A stretch of DNA of 64,000 nucleotides from Lachnospiraceae bacterium NK4A144. GTDB taxonomy: Bacteria > Bacillota > Clostridia > Lachnospirales > Lachnospiraceae. The translations under genes were made by a program, and so were the position numbers. The notes beneath the pieces are model-generated. The model did not search any database, had not been told where the DNA came from, and saw nothing but the letters and a program-made list of their open reading frames with translations. Shown in pieces: positions 1-8,380 of the stretch. The stretch is taken from contig AUJT01000022.1 of the NCBI GenBank assembly GCA_000424365.1, forward strand, positions 1-64,000. The letters run 5' to 3'. The number at the start of each line of letters is the position of its first letter. Position 1 is the first letter of the stretch.

Positions 1-46
1 TGATGTATTAGCAAAAAGGAGATGTAAGTACTCGTTTTTGAGTGCC

Positions 47-93
47 AAAAAGGGCTATCGCCCAGATGACTTAATCATCTAATGCGACAGCCC
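47..93 (-). terminator. Intrinsic terminator after the lipoprotein gene
   Basis: Read on the minus strand, a ten-base stem (GGGCTGTCGC with GCGATAGCCC, one G-U pair) encloses a second helix (AGATGA with TCATCT) and is followed by TTTTT. It lies 13 bases past the lipoprotein stop codon and ends the four-gene signalling operon. The remaining 46 bases to the window edge show nothing I can assign. Confidence 0.8.
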
Positions 94-106
94 CTCGCTT
101 TTTTTC

Positions 107-880
107 TTATTCCAATGGTATCTCTTTTGAACCATCACTTCTCTTTATATATAGAGACAATGGCTTTATATTTTCCGACTTTTCTTTGCTTATTTCAGCC
201 ACAAGCACAGCTTCTGCTGATTCATGTGAGCCAATCGGTGTTTCTAATGTCTGAAGATCATCCAACAATAACGTATTAAGAAAACTATGTTTCTCTCCAT
301 TTATTGAAAATCTGAATTCAGGCGAAAGATCCAACATATTGCAGTCAGCTTCAGTATCGCCCTCATTTGTGACGTCAAACTTAAGCACTAACAGCATATC
401 AGTTGAAGATGCAGGCTCTAATGAAAAAACGACAGAATCAGTCATTTCCGGAGGATAGCTGTCAACAATTTCATATCCTTTATATGAAACCGAAAATCCT
501 TTTAATCCTATCAGGTCTGCCAATTGGTCGATAGATGCAGTAGAATCACTATCTTTAACCGGTTCAGCACTTGTACCACCAGATGATCCCGACTGATCCT
601 CTTCAGTATTATCAGGTTCAGGATTTTCAACTTTTGTTTCAGCTTTTTCCTGCTTTTTTTGAGATTCCTCCATTTCTTTCTTCAATACTTCTGCCAACTG
701 CCTATCCGACATCTTTTTTAAGGAACTATTATAGTTAGCATTATGACTGGTTAATACATTCGAAGAATAATTAATTATCTTCTGTTCCTCTTCCTCTGTC
801 AGATTCAATGTCTGCTGTCCACATGCTGACAAAGTAATAACGCCAATACACAATATTGCAAGTAATCTTTTCCCTCTCAC
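107..880 (-). CDS. Putative lipoprotein of a two-component system operon
   Basis: A 257-residue exported lipoprotein of unknown function. I place the start at GTG 880, which has CAGGAGGGG five bases upstream. Longer frames would run into the end of the kinase gene. The N-terminus is a lipoprotein signal with lipobox L-S-A-C. An acidic, low-complexity linker rich in Glu, Lys, Ser and Pro follows. The C-terminal ~120 residues alternate hydrophobic strands in a way that resembles the Ig-like DUF4352/DUF5067 fold, but I cannot confirm this. It is the last gene of the operon, 17 bases after the kinase stop. By position it could be an extracytoplasmic partner or a target of the kinase; that is inference. 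Confidence 0.75.
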   Translation of the reverse strand: MRGKRLLAILCIGVITLSACGQQTLNLTEEEEQKIINYSSNVLTSHNANYNSSLKKMSDRQLAEVLKKEMEESQKKQEKAETKVENPEPDNTEEDQSGSSGGTSAEPVKDSDSTASIDQLADLIGLKGFSVSYKGYEIVDSYPPEMTDSVVFSLEPASSTDMLLVLKFDVTNEGDTEADCNMLDLSPEFRFSINGEKHSFLNTLLLDDLQTLETPIGSHESAEAVLVAEISKEKSENIKPLSLYIKRSDGSKEIPLE

Positions 881-897
881 AAGCCCCTCCTGATGTG

Positions 898-2523
898 TCA
901 GTCTTCCGTCGCTTCGCAATCAAGCTCAAACCAGAATTCAACTCCATTTTCATAGTTGATCACACCATAATCCCGATTTAATGCATTCATGATCGCCTTT
1001 ACAATAGAAAGACCGATTCCCGAACCTCCATACTCGCGGGTTCTTGCCTTATCCACCTTGTAAAATTTATCAAACAAGTGACCGATCGACTCCTCCGGAA
1101 TCGGATTTCCTGTATTAAATACTGAAATCCTGACTACTCCGTCAAGTTTCTGAAGTTTAACTTCAATCCTCTTTTCAGAAAAATCTCCATTTATTGCATC
1201 GGCAGGCTTCGCACAATAATGAATAGCGTTGCTGAAATAATTTGTAAACACTTCTTCCGTCTTGAATTCATCTGCCCATACATACAAAGGTCCATGATCA
1301 GTGAAATTGAGTAAAATATTGTTTTGCTCAAGTATAAGCTGATTTGACTGTACGCATCCTCTTATCAGTTCTACTACGTCAAAGCGCTCCATGGTAACCT
1401 CGTCTTCACCAAATTCAAGCTGATTTAGTGTCATGAGATTTTTTACGAGCTTGTTCATTTTGCACGCTTCATCAATGATCACATCGCAATAAAACTCGCG
1501 TCCTTCTTCATCATCATTAACATTATCTTTCAGTCCTTCTGCATATCCCTGAACCAACGCTATGGGTGTTTTCAACTCATGCGCAACATTTGATAAAAAT
1601 TCTAATCTCATATTATTGAGTTTTTCTTTATTCTCAATATCACGCTTTAACTCATTATTTGCAGTTTTTAGCTCGGAAATCGTTCTCTCCAGCCCTTCTG
1701 ACAATTCATTCATGTGCTGTCCCAAAAGAGCGATTTCATTTTGTCCGCCTCTGGTGTACTTTGCATCAAAATCAAGATGTGTCATTCTCTCCGATATGTC
1801 TGTAAGTTCCAATATCGGTTCTGTGATCTTCTTTGAGATAAACCAGATTATCACGCCTGCAAGAATCACCATAAAAAATCCTACATACGCCAAAAATCGA
1901 TTTGAAATCCCTGCACTTTCCCTAATGGAGTCCAACGTAGTACGTATGATTATGATATTTCCGTTTGACAGATTGCCCCACAGTTCAAGATAGCCCATTC
2001 CCATTCGCGGATCCTGTGATATCCTTACTTCATACTGGTCTGTCTTTGTTAAAAGCTGAGGTGCGGCAACGTGCACATTTGCTCCATCTTTGTTTCTTTC
2101 ACGACCGTCGCCAAACGCTTTGTTTTCACTTGGAAGCAATTTCTCCAGTCTTTCATCATCTATTCCAAACAGATGATCCATAAGTCTTCCGAGAAGAGCA
2201 TCACCCTCGCCAACATTACATATGACAGTTTCTAACGATGGTGTTACTACCGCAACATCCATATTTAGTGACGAACAAATGCGATAAAATTTTCGTTTTG
2301 ATGAAACATCTGCCATATCTTTGTCCGTGTCAAAAAGAACATCGATATTATTGTAACCATCAACCAGTTTATTTTGCTGTTCCATAAGATAATACTTCTG
2401 CAGAAATAAACTGTTTATTATCCAGTATATTGCCATTGTGACCGTCATCAGCACAATGAAAACAAACGCAAACTGTGTGCGGATAGAGTGCTGTGCCAGC
2501 GTTTTATTTTTTCCTGACTTCAT
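898..2523 (-). CDS. Membrane sensor histidine kinase (HAMP, HisKA, HATPase)
   Basis: A 541-residue transmembrane kinase that should autophosphorylate and pass phosphate to the adjacent OmpR-type regulator. Transmembrane segments lie near residues 17-40 and 209-231 and enclose a ~170-residue extracytoplasmic sensor. HAMP follows (~232-285), then HisKA with the phospho-accepting His315 in AHELKTP, then an ATPase domain with N box (N428/N432), G1 box (FNTGNPIP) and G2 box (GGSGIGLS). ATG 2523 is chosen because GAGG lies eight bases upstream, inside the regulator's end; a TTG nine bases earlier is too close to it. The signal sensed cannot be read from the sequence. The regulator stop and kinase start are five bases apart, consistent with translational coupling. 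Confidence 0.95.
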   Translation of the reverse strand: MKSGKNKTLAQHSIRTQFAFVFIVLMTVTMAIYWIINSLFLQKYYLMEQQNKLVDGYNNIDVLFDTDKDMADVSSKRKFYRICSSLNMDVAVVTPSLETVICNVGEGDALLGRLMDHLFGIDDERLEKLLPSENKAFGDGRERNKDGANVHVAAPQLLTKTDQYEVRISQDPRMGMGYLELWGNLSNGNIIIIRTTLDSIRESAGISNRFLAYVGFFMVILAGVIIWFISKKITEPILELTDISERMTHLDFDAKYTRGGQNEIALLGQHMNELSEGLERTISELKTANNELKRDIENKEKLNNMRLEFLSNVAHELKTPIALVQGYAEGLKDNVNDDEEGREFYCDVIIDEACKMNKLVKNLMTLNQLEFGEDEVTMERFDVVELIRGCVQSNQLILEQNNILLNFTDHGPLYVWADEFKTEEVFTNYFSNAIHYCAKPADAINGDFSEKRIEVKLQKLDGVVRISVFNTGNPIPEESIGHLFDKFYKVDKARTREYGGSGIGLSIVKAIMNALNRDYGVINYENGVEFWFELDCEATED

Positions 2524-2528
2524 ATGAA

Positions 2529-3203
2529 TCAAGCCTCAAACTTATATCCCATTCCCCAGATAGTCTTTATACACTCGCCTTTTTCACCCATTTTTGCCCG
2601 GAGTTTTTTTACATGAGTATCTATTGTCCTGGCATCACCAAAATAGTCATAGTTCCAAACATTATTAAGGATCTTTTCTCTTGAAAGAGCGATTCCCTGG
2701 TTTTTCATGAAATATGTTAGTAATTCAAATTCTTTGAAAGACAGTTCTACTTCATTCCCATCAATAGTAACTGAATGTGCTGACTCATCCAATATAATAC
2801 CGCCTAATTCTATTCTGTCCTCTGAATCCAGCACATTTGATCTGCGAAGGATAGCATCTACTCTTGCCACCAATATCTTAGGAGAAAACGGTTTTGATAT
2901 ATATTCATCTACTCCGAGATTAAATCCCTGCAGCTCGTCTCTTTCTTCCGCTTTTGCGGTAAGCATGATAATAGGAACTTTCGAATAATTTCTTATTTCC
3001 CGAACGACCTGCCAGCCATCCATTCGCGGCATCATTACATCAAGAATGATCAAAGAGATATCTTTTGTTTCAAAGAAGATATCTACGGCTTCTTGTCCAT
3101 CAGCGGCTTCTATGACCGTATAATTTTTCTTAACAAGGAAATCACTTACCAGTTTCCTCATTCTGCTTTCATCATCAACAACCAGTATTTTAATCTGATC
3201 CAT
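2529..3203 (-). CDS. OmpR/PhoB-family response regulator
   Basis: A 224-residue DNA-binding regulator, cognate to the kinase directly downstream. The receiver domain has the acidic pair D10/D11, phospho-acceptor D55 (LIILDVMMPRMDG), the switch Thr in MLTAK and the conserved Lys in ISKPF. The C-terminal winged helix contains the usual TIDTHVKKLRAKMG recognition region and ends GMGYKFEA. The start is ATG 3203 with AAGGAGG eight bases upstream; it overlaps the preceding gene by 14 bases. Kinase and regulator form a standard PhoR/PhoB-like pair; targets are unknown. Confidence 0.95.
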   Translation of the reverse strand: MDQIKILVVDDESRMRKLVSDFLVKKNYTVIEAADGQEAVDIFFETKDISLIILDVMMPRMDGWQVVREIRNYSKVPIIMLTAKAEERDELQGFNLGVDEYISKPFSPKILVARVDAILRRSNVLDSEDRIELGGIILDESAHSVTIDGNEVELSFKEFELLTYFMKNQGIALSREKILNNVWNYDYFGDARTIDTHVKKLRAKMGEKGECIKTIWGMGYKFEA

Positions 3204-3777
3204 CAGATTTTCCTCCTTCAATGCCAAGACTATCTTCTTTTTCTCTAACTGCCCTCTCTCTTTCCGTTAATTCCTGTTCCCATGTCGAATATCGGTTCTG
3301 CAGCGCAGTTTCGTAGTTTAAGATGTTTGGCTGATCCGAACTTAACGTAATTACAAGCATAGCAATTATCGCGATAACCAAGACAACATTTAAAGCCGCA
3401 GAAATAAAAAATCTATCCTTTAACACATCTTTCTTCTGCATAGGAATGACTTTTTTGGTCTGCTTATTCACATTATCAGCGCCTGTTTTGTCAAAAGACA
3501 TCATAAAGTTAAGCGGAAGCGGTGATACATCTTCCGGAACGATACTGGGATTTGAAAGAAGAAGTTCCTGAATATCTTTAAGGAAACGATATCCCGGAGG
3601 TGTACTGAATATACGCTTATTGATCAGTTTGTTATAGACTTTTAGAACACTTTCCGGATTACTCTTATCCAAATGCTCCTTAATGTACTCGATATTTTTT
3701 AACTCTTTTCTTGCATTTTCCGCGTCGCTTTTAGAATTAAAAAGATAACCATCCACAATCAGATCTTTATCGCTCAT
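3190..3777 (-). CDS. Hypothetical single-pass membrane protein, first gene of the signalling operon
   Basis: I do not recognise this 195-residue protein. It has a soluble, charged N-terminal ~130 residues (starting MSDKDLIVDGYLFNS), one hydrophobic helix (ALNVVLVIAIIAMLVITL) and a short C-terminal heptad-like segment rich in Glu and Arg that suggests a coiled coil. The start is ATG 3777, supported by GGAGGGGG four bases upstream. A longer frame would read through the promoter. Its 3' end overlaps the response regulator start by 14 bases, so it is co-translated with the signalling pair and may belong to the same pathway. Confidence 0.7.
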   Translation of the reverse strand: MSDKDLIVDGYLFNSKSDAENARKELKNIEYIKEHLDKSNPESVLKVYNKLINKRIFSTPPGYRFLKDIQELLLSNPSIVPEDVSPLPLNFMMSFDKTGADNVNKQTKKVIPMQKKDVLKDRFFISAALNVVLVIAIIAMLVITLSSDQPNILNYETALQNRYSTWEQELTERERAVREKEDSLGIEGGKSDGSD

Positions 3778-3814
3778 ATTGCCCCCTCCAGTTTCCCCGA
3801 CATGATTTAACACT

Positions 3815-3843
3815 ATTATAGGAAAAAGGATATTCTCTTTCAA
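3815..3843 (-). promoter_or_regulatory. Sigma-A type promoter of the two-component operon
   Basis: On the minus strand, TTGAAA-N17-TATAAT is a full consensus match, 38 bases upstream of the first operon start codon. Everything from here to the terminator at the left edge is tightly spaced and on one strand, so this probably drives all four genes. Confidence 0.8.
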
Positions 3844-4021
3844 GAATCAGACCACGGCTTTATATCTGTAGTCTACCAACATTAATCGCCAACTTCCAAT
3901 GAACTTTCTGTGTTCTTTTCATGCATGCTCAATGAAATGTTGTTTCTCTGTAACTATTTGTTGATTGCTATTATAAAACGATACGTGTAAAATCTCATTC
4001 AGTCGAAAGACACACATTAGT

Positions 4022-4051
4022 ATTCCTTAATACTGTCTTTGTATTAGGAAT
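4022..4051. promoter_or_regulatory. Inverted repeat upstream of the LysR gene
   Basis: ATTCCTTAATAC and GTATTAGGAAT form a dyad (one unpaired T) separated by seven bases. Symmetric sites of this kind upstream of a lysR gene are typical regulator targets. No U-run follows, so it is not an obvious terminator. Confidence 0.45.
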
Positions 4052-4063
4052 GATCCTCCCCTT

Positions 4064-4098
4064 TTGATATGTTTTTATGCCCCCATATAAAAACATAT
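4064..4098 (+). promoter_or_regulatory. Possible distal promoter inside a perfect 12-base inverted repeat
   Basis: TTGATA-N16-TATAAA (4064-4091) could be a promoter for the LysR gene. It is embedded in a perfect inverted repeat with arms ATATGTTTTTAT (4067-4078) and ATAAAAACATAT (4087-4098) separated by eight bases. A protein bound to this dyad would cover both promoter boxes. The assignment is inferred from sequence only. Confidence 0.4.
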
Positions 4099-4133
4099 AC
4101 TACTAATTTAACCCTTTAATATATACCCCTTTT

Positions 4134-4170
4134 AATCCCACAGGCTCGAATTTGCCCAGTGGGATTTTTT
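4134..4170 (+). terminator. Terminator-like hairpin just upstream of the LysR gene
   Basis: AATCCCAC (4134-4141) pairs with GTGGGATT (4159-4166) and is followed by TTTTTT. The T-run ends 16 bases before the LysR start codon. It would stop transcripts entering from upstream, acting either as an attenuator for the distal promoter or as an insulator for a proximal one. Confidence 0.6.
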
Positions 4171-4180
4171 ATATTAAAAT
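4152..4180 (+). promoter_or_regulatory. Predicted leaderless promoter of the LysR gene
   Basis: TTGCCC-N17-TAAAAT ends six bases before the ATG, so transcription would begin at or within a base of the start codon. This fits the absence of any Shine-Dalgarno sequence before that ATG. The -35 box lies within the preceding hairpin. Confidence 0.45.
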
Positions 4181-4186
4181 TATCGT

Positions 4187-5044
4187 ATGAATACGAGAAA
4201 TTTCAAATGCTTCCAAACCGTATACGAGGAAAAAAATCTGCAAAATGCAGCAAATAAACTATTTTTGTCTCCTCAGGGACTTAGCAAGATCATCAAAAGC
4301 CTTGAAGACGAGTGTGGAACTACTCTCTTTCTCAGAACAAAAGATGGATTTGTTCCAACCGAAAGCGGAAAGATATTTTATGAAAGATCAAAATTCATCT
4401 CAAAAAGTATTAATGAAATGTTTTCGGCTATCGAAACCGTTAGCGAACGTGAACGTCGATTCCAGGTCGGATTTGCTGCAGGCACTTTACGTGCCGTTGA
4501 TATCCGATCAATTGACACTTTCATGAAGTCCAATCCCGAATTCGTTTCGAGTTGGAATGAATATGATAACGAAACCATCCTTAATCGAGTTATTAACGAT
4601 AATATCAACTGTGGTCTTGTAGTTGGTAAACATACCGCCCCCGGTCTGATTTCAGAGCTGATAAAATCCGTAGAAATAGTTCTATACGTTTATAACGGGC
4701 ATCGCCTCTGGGACATGGATACGGTCAGCATTAATGAAATCAAAAATGAACCTCTGATTTCTATGAATGAGAATTATCATATTTACCACGATGTTCTTAA
4801 CGCATGCAGAACAAGTGATTTTTCTCCTGAGATCATTGCCAAAGTCGGTGATGGTGAAACCATACACTCCCTCGTCAAAAACAAAATAGGTATCGGCATT
4901 TCTCCTAAGTTTTTTCCTGATAGCGATGATATCAGAGCTATTCCTATAGAAGATGCCTACACTTGGGACGTCTACGGGGTTTACCTTGAAAATTCTCCGG
5001 ACGCACAGCTTGCACAACGGCTTTTTCAGGAAATCCGTTCGTAA
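4187..5044 (+). CDS. LysR-family transcriptional regulator
   Basis: A 285-residue LysR-type regulator. The N-terminal winged helix-turn-helix (FKCFQTVYEEKNLQNAANKL, then SPQGLSKIIKSLE) is typical of the family. The remainder is a two-lobe periplasmic-binding-like effector domain, whose ligand I cannot predict. The start is fixed by homology of the N-terminus, which normally begins within a few residues of the helix-turn-helix. There is no ribosome binding site upstream, unlike nearly every other gene in the window. It stands alone, with no divergent partner gene of obvious metabolic function, so its targets are unclear. Confidence 0.9.
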   Translation: MNTRNFKCFQTVYEEKNLQNAANKLFLSPQGLSKIIKSLEDECGTTLFLRTKDGFVPTESGKIFYERSKFISKSINEMFSAIETVSERERRFQVGFAAGTLRAVDIRSIDTFMKSNPEFVSSWNEYDNETILNRVINDNINCGLVVGKHTAPGLISELIKSVEIVLYVYNGHRLWDMDTVSINEIKNEPLISMNENYHIYHDVLNACRTSDFSPEIIAKVGDGETIHSLVKNKIGIGISPKFFPDSDDIRAIPIEDAYTWDVYGVYLENSPDAQLAQRLFQEIRS

Positions 5045-5058
5045 TTCAGAAAATTATA

Positions 5059-5087
5059 TTGATTTTTACGATTCATGGTTATATACT
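5059..5087 (+). promoter_or_regulatory. Promoter of ssrA
   Basis: TTGATT-N17-TATACT gives a start near 5094, about 47 bases upstream of the mature tmRNA 5' end. The precursor leader would be removed by RNase P. Confidence 0.65.
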
Positions 5088-5140
5088 ATGTTCTATATCT
5101 CAGTCAGGAAACCTGACAACCGTTTATACGGTACCAGTAC

Positions 5141-5485
5141 GGGGTAGTACTGGCTTCGACAGGGGTCTTGCAGCTGGAGAAGCTATCCGAAGGATGGTTG
5201 CGTTAAACTTCAAACTTAAATTTAAACGCAAACGATAATTACGCGTTAGCAGCAGCCTAAGCGCTTCTGCCGTTGGCCCGGTTCTACCCATGGTTCCGGT
5301 TCCCAACGTCATCATCATGGGAAACGACATTTGCAAAGCTTTGAGCTGATGGGCGTAATATGAAGCTACTGAAACCGTAAGACTGTGCTTCGCCGTGCGG
5401 CAGAGGGAATGTTAATAGAAGTACTATGATAGTAGAAGTACAGGGAATAGGCTTTTGGACACGGGTTCGACTCCCGTCTACTCCA
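5141..5485 (+). ncRNA. ssrA: Transfer-messenger RNA (tmRNA)
   Basis: A ~345-base one-piece tmRNA for trans-translation with SmpB. The 5' acceptor strand GGGGUAG pairs with 3' CUACUCC (one G-U pair), followed by discriminator A. The TψC arm is GGGTTCGACTCCC. The 5' end has the usual CTGGCTTCGACAGGG block. CCA is not encoded at the 3' end (CTA follows the discriminator), so it must be added. The internal reading frame runs 5228-5260. It is convergent with smpB rather than in the same direction, and the two share a terminator. Confidence 0.96.
5228..5260 (+). other. tmRNA proteolysis tag reading frame
   Basis: From resume codon GCA the frame reads ANDNYALAAA followed by TAA. The C-terminal ALAAA is the kind of degron recognised by ClpXP-type proteases. 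The ribosome adds the alanine charged on the tmRNA before this sequence. Confidence 0.9.
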
Positions 5486-5492
5486 CTAAAAC

Positions 5493-5550
5493 AAAAATCC
5501 CGAAAACACGCTTGAAGGTGCGTACCTTTAGCGGTTTTCGGGATTTTTTT
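5493..5550. terminator. Bidirectional terminator between ssrA and smpB
   Basis: A 15-base perfect stem (AAAAATCCCGAAAAC with GTTTTCGGGATTTTT) carries U-runs on either strand. It begins eight bases after the tmRNA 3' end and abuts the smpB stop codon, so it can end both convergent transcripts. Confidence 0.9.
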
Positions 5551-6025
5551 ATCCTCTGAACGACGCTTTGAATTCTTTTGCTGCTTCTCGCTGAGCGTCT
5601 TTCTTTGCTATGGATTCTCGTTTGTCGTAATTTTTCTTACCCTTTCCAAGTCCGATTTTTACCTTTACTCTTCCCTTTGTAAAGTAAACTTCTAACGGAA
5701 GGAGTGTGTAACCTTTTTCCTTGAGCTTCTGTTCGAATTTTAATATCTCGTTTTTATGTGCCAAAAGGCGTCTTGATCGAAGGGGATCCTTATTAAAGAT
5801 ATTTCCCTTTTCATATGGCGGGATATTCATTCCCTCTACCCAAAGCTCTCCATGACGTACAAATATGTATGCTTCTTTTATACTACAGTGCCCTGCTCGT
5901 ATAGACTTTACCTCTGTACCTGCAAGCTCGATACCTGTCTCGAGCTGATCTTCTATAAAGTAATCATAGAAAGCTTTTTTATTGTTAGCGATGAGCTTTC
6001 TGCCATCATTTTTATTTGCGGGCAT
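5549..6025 (-). CDS. smpB: SsrA-binding protein SmpB
   Basis: A 158-residue tmRNA partner that binds the tRNA-like domain and delivers it to stalled ribosomes. Family signatures are IANNKKAFYDYFIED, ELAGTEVKSIRAG, HGELWVEGMNI and PLEVYFTKGRVKVKIGLGKG. The basic C-terminal tail occupies the empty mRNA channel. The start has AAGGA upstream within the end of rnr, which it overlaps by 14 bases. The order rnr-smpB next to ssrA links three parts of trans-translation. Confidence 0.98.
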   Translation of the reverse strand: MPANKNDGRKLIANNKKAFYDYFIEDQLETGIELAGTEVKSIRAGHCSIKEAYIFVRHGELWVEGMNIPPYEKGNIFNKDPLRSRRLLAHKNEILKFEQKLKEKGYTLLPLEVYFTKGRVKVKIGLGKGKKNYDKRESIAKKDAQREAAKEFKASFRG

Positions 6026-8351
6026 ACTTCCTTTTATCCTTTCCCTTCTTATTTTTCTTTCCGGATTTTTTCTTATCTTTCTTTATTCTTTCAACTTTAT
6101 ACGGATGCTTTTTTTCGCTTTTTTGAGAACGTAATACTTCCCGAACATCATCTTCAACGTCCTGCATATAAGTATTGCGCATATTCTCTTCTATTAAGTA
6201 TACAGACTCAGTCCCAGCTATTGCAAAATCGATCTGCGCTAATTCCCTGTCTGCTCCAATGACAGTAACCTTCAACGGCTGGCCTAAACGGAATACATTT
6301 CCTGTAGTCTGTCCTTCTGCCTGAAAAAGAACTTCATTGTAAACATAGAAATCACCGGGTATATCAGATAATCGGATCATTCCCTCTATTGTATCCGGCA
6401 ATTCTACATAAATTCCCCACTTTGTTACTCCGGAAACGACACCATCAAAAGTTTCTCCTATATGGGCTTCCATATATTCAACTTTTTTCATCTTCTCCGT
6501 TTCACGTTCAGCTTCGTCTGCACGCCGTTCCATCTCACTGGAATGCTTTGCAACTTCCGACAGGATTTCTTCATAATGCTGCATACGCTGCTGATTCATA
6601 CGTCCACGAAGCTGATCCTTTATTATCCTATGAATCTGCAGATCAGGATAACGACGTATTGGTGATGTGAAATGGCAATAATATTGACACGCAAGGCCAA
6701 AATGACCGATCGGCTCCGTCGTATATCTTGCCTGTTTCATTGATCTAAGCACTAACCTGCTTATCAGAGCCTCTTCCGGCGCATCCTTAACATCTTCTAA
6801 TAGCTTTTGAAGTTCAAAAGGGCGAACCTCTTCTCTTGAGATCCTTATCTGATAACCAAGATTTGCGATAAAATCCCTCAAGGTGGTCATTTTTTCCATA
6901 TCAGGATTTTCGTGTGTTCTATACACAAACGGAATTTCTGTAAAGCAACACGTCTCAGCAACCGTTTCATTTGCGGCGAGCATAAAATCCTCTATGAGTT
7001 TCGTAGCTACATTTGCATAACGAGGTTGTACTCCGATCGGATGGCCCATTTCATCAAGAACGATACGTGCTTCCGGGAAATCGAAATCTATTGCGCCTCT
7101 CTTATGACGACGTGCTCTCAACAGTTTTGAAAGCTCGGCCATCTCCTGAAACATAGGGAACAGTTCTTTACATTCTTCCTTTAATTCTTCTGAGGCCGTT
7201 CCCTCCAAAAGATCCCTGACTTCAGTATACGACATCCTGCGGTCAACATTTATAACCGATTCACAGATCTCTGAATCAACAATTTTTCCATTTTGATCCA
7301 CCGTCATAAGGCAGGACAGTGTCAATCTGTCTTCTTTCTGATTCAATGAGCAGCTTCCATTACTCAAATCCTTTGGAAGCATAGGAATAACTCTGTCGGC
7401 AAGATATACACTTGTACCTCTTTTAAGAGCTTCCCGGTCAAGAGCAGATTTCTCCTGAACATAATTAGTTACATCTGCGATATGAACACCTAAATGATAT
7501 AATTCTCCCTCTTTCCAAAGGCTCACTGCATCATCCAGATCTTTTGCATCTTCACCGTCGATCGTAACCATCATAAGATCTCTCAGATCTTTTCTTCCGG
7601 CTCTGTCTGCTTCAGAAACAGGCTTTGCTACTCGTTCCGCCTGATCTAAAACATTCTGTGGAAATTCTTCAGGAATCTTATGTGACTTCACGATGGATTC
7701 TATATCTACACCAGGATCACCTTTTCGTCCGATTATCTCTATTATTTCGCCCTCTGGCTTATGATTTTCATCGCCGTAAGTGATAAAACGCACTACGACT
7801 TTCATATTCATCTCTGCACCGAGAGAACGTCCCTGCTGAACAAATACGTCTTTCCCGATCCTATCATCATCAGGAATGACAAAGCCATATGTGCCGTTTT
7901 TTCCTGCCGGCATATAAGTTCCCACGAGTTCTGTCAGTGCTCGCTGAACTATACGTACAACCTTGGCTTCTTCTCTATTTTTCCCTCTTTTATCAGCTGG
8001 TTTTATTGATGAAACTTCAACCAGATCTCCATTCATTGCTCCAAGAGAATTTTCACTTGATACAAAGAAGTCATTTTCGCGCCCCTCAACGATAACAAAT
8101 CCAAAATTACCTGCATGGGCCTCATAAGTTCCAATAAGAGTCTGTTCTCCGGGAAAAAGCTTTCCCTTTGTTCCGACTCTGATAGAACCTTCTGCCATCA
8201 TTTCTTCAAGAATGAGACGAAAAACTCTTTTATCACCCTTCGGTACCTGCATAAAAGCGCCGAGTTCCTTGACTTTCATCGGTGAATACAGTTCGCTGTT
8301 CATCAATTCCCGGATCAATTTCTTCTTTTCTTCTTTTTCTTCTAACTTCAT
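6012..8351 (-). CDS. rnr: Ribonuclease R
   Basis: A 779-residue processive 3'-5' exoribonuclease that degrades structured RNA, including messages released by tmRNA. Cold-shock-like domains precede the RNB catalytic domain, whose acidic cluster is DAKDLDDAVS. An S1 domain (near GETFDGVVSGVTKWGIYVEL) and a very basic Lys-rich tail follow. I start it at ATG 8351 with GGAGAAG upstream. A longer frame to 8414 would read through the secG terminator and adds no conserved sequence. Confidence 0.96.
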   Translation of the reverse strand: MKLEEKEEKKKLIRELMNSELYSPMKVKELGAFMQVPKGDKRVFRLILEEMMAEGSIRVGTKGKLFPGEQTLIGTYEAHAGNFGFVIVEGRENDFFVSSENSLGAMNGDLVEVSSIKPADKRGKNREEAKVVRIVQRALTELVGTYMPAGKNGTYGFVIPDDDRIGKDVFVQQGRSLGAEMNMKVVVRFITYGDENHKPEGEIIEIIGRKGDPGVDIESIVKSHKIPEEFPQNVLDQAERVAKPVSEADRAGRKDLRDLMMVTIDGEDAKDLDDAVSLWKEGELYHLGVHIADVTNYVQEKSALDREALKRGTSVYLADRVIPMLPKDLSNGSCSLNQKEDRLTLSCLMTVDQNGKIVDSEICESVINVDRRMSYTEVRDLLEGTASEELKEECKELFPMFQEMAELSKLLRARRHKRGAIDFDFPEARIVLDEMGHPIGVQPRYANVATKLIEDFMLAANETVAETCCFTEIPFVYRTHENPDMEKMTTLRDFIANLGYQIRISREEVRPFELQKLLEDVKDAPEEALISRLVLRSMKQARYTTEPIGHFGLACQYYCHFTSPIRRYPDLQIHRIIKDQLRGRMNQQRMQHYEEILSEVAKHSSEMERRADEAERETEKMKKVEYMEAHIGETFDGVVSGVTKWGIYVELPDTIEGMIRLSDIPGDFYVYNEVLFQAEGQTTGNVFRLGQPLKVTVIGADRELAQIDFAIAGTESVYLIEENMRNTYMQDVEDDVREVLRSQKSEKKHPYKVERIKKDKKKSGKKNKKGKDKRKYARK

Positions 8352-8380
8352 ATACTTCTCCACCGGTTCGAAGACCGGAT

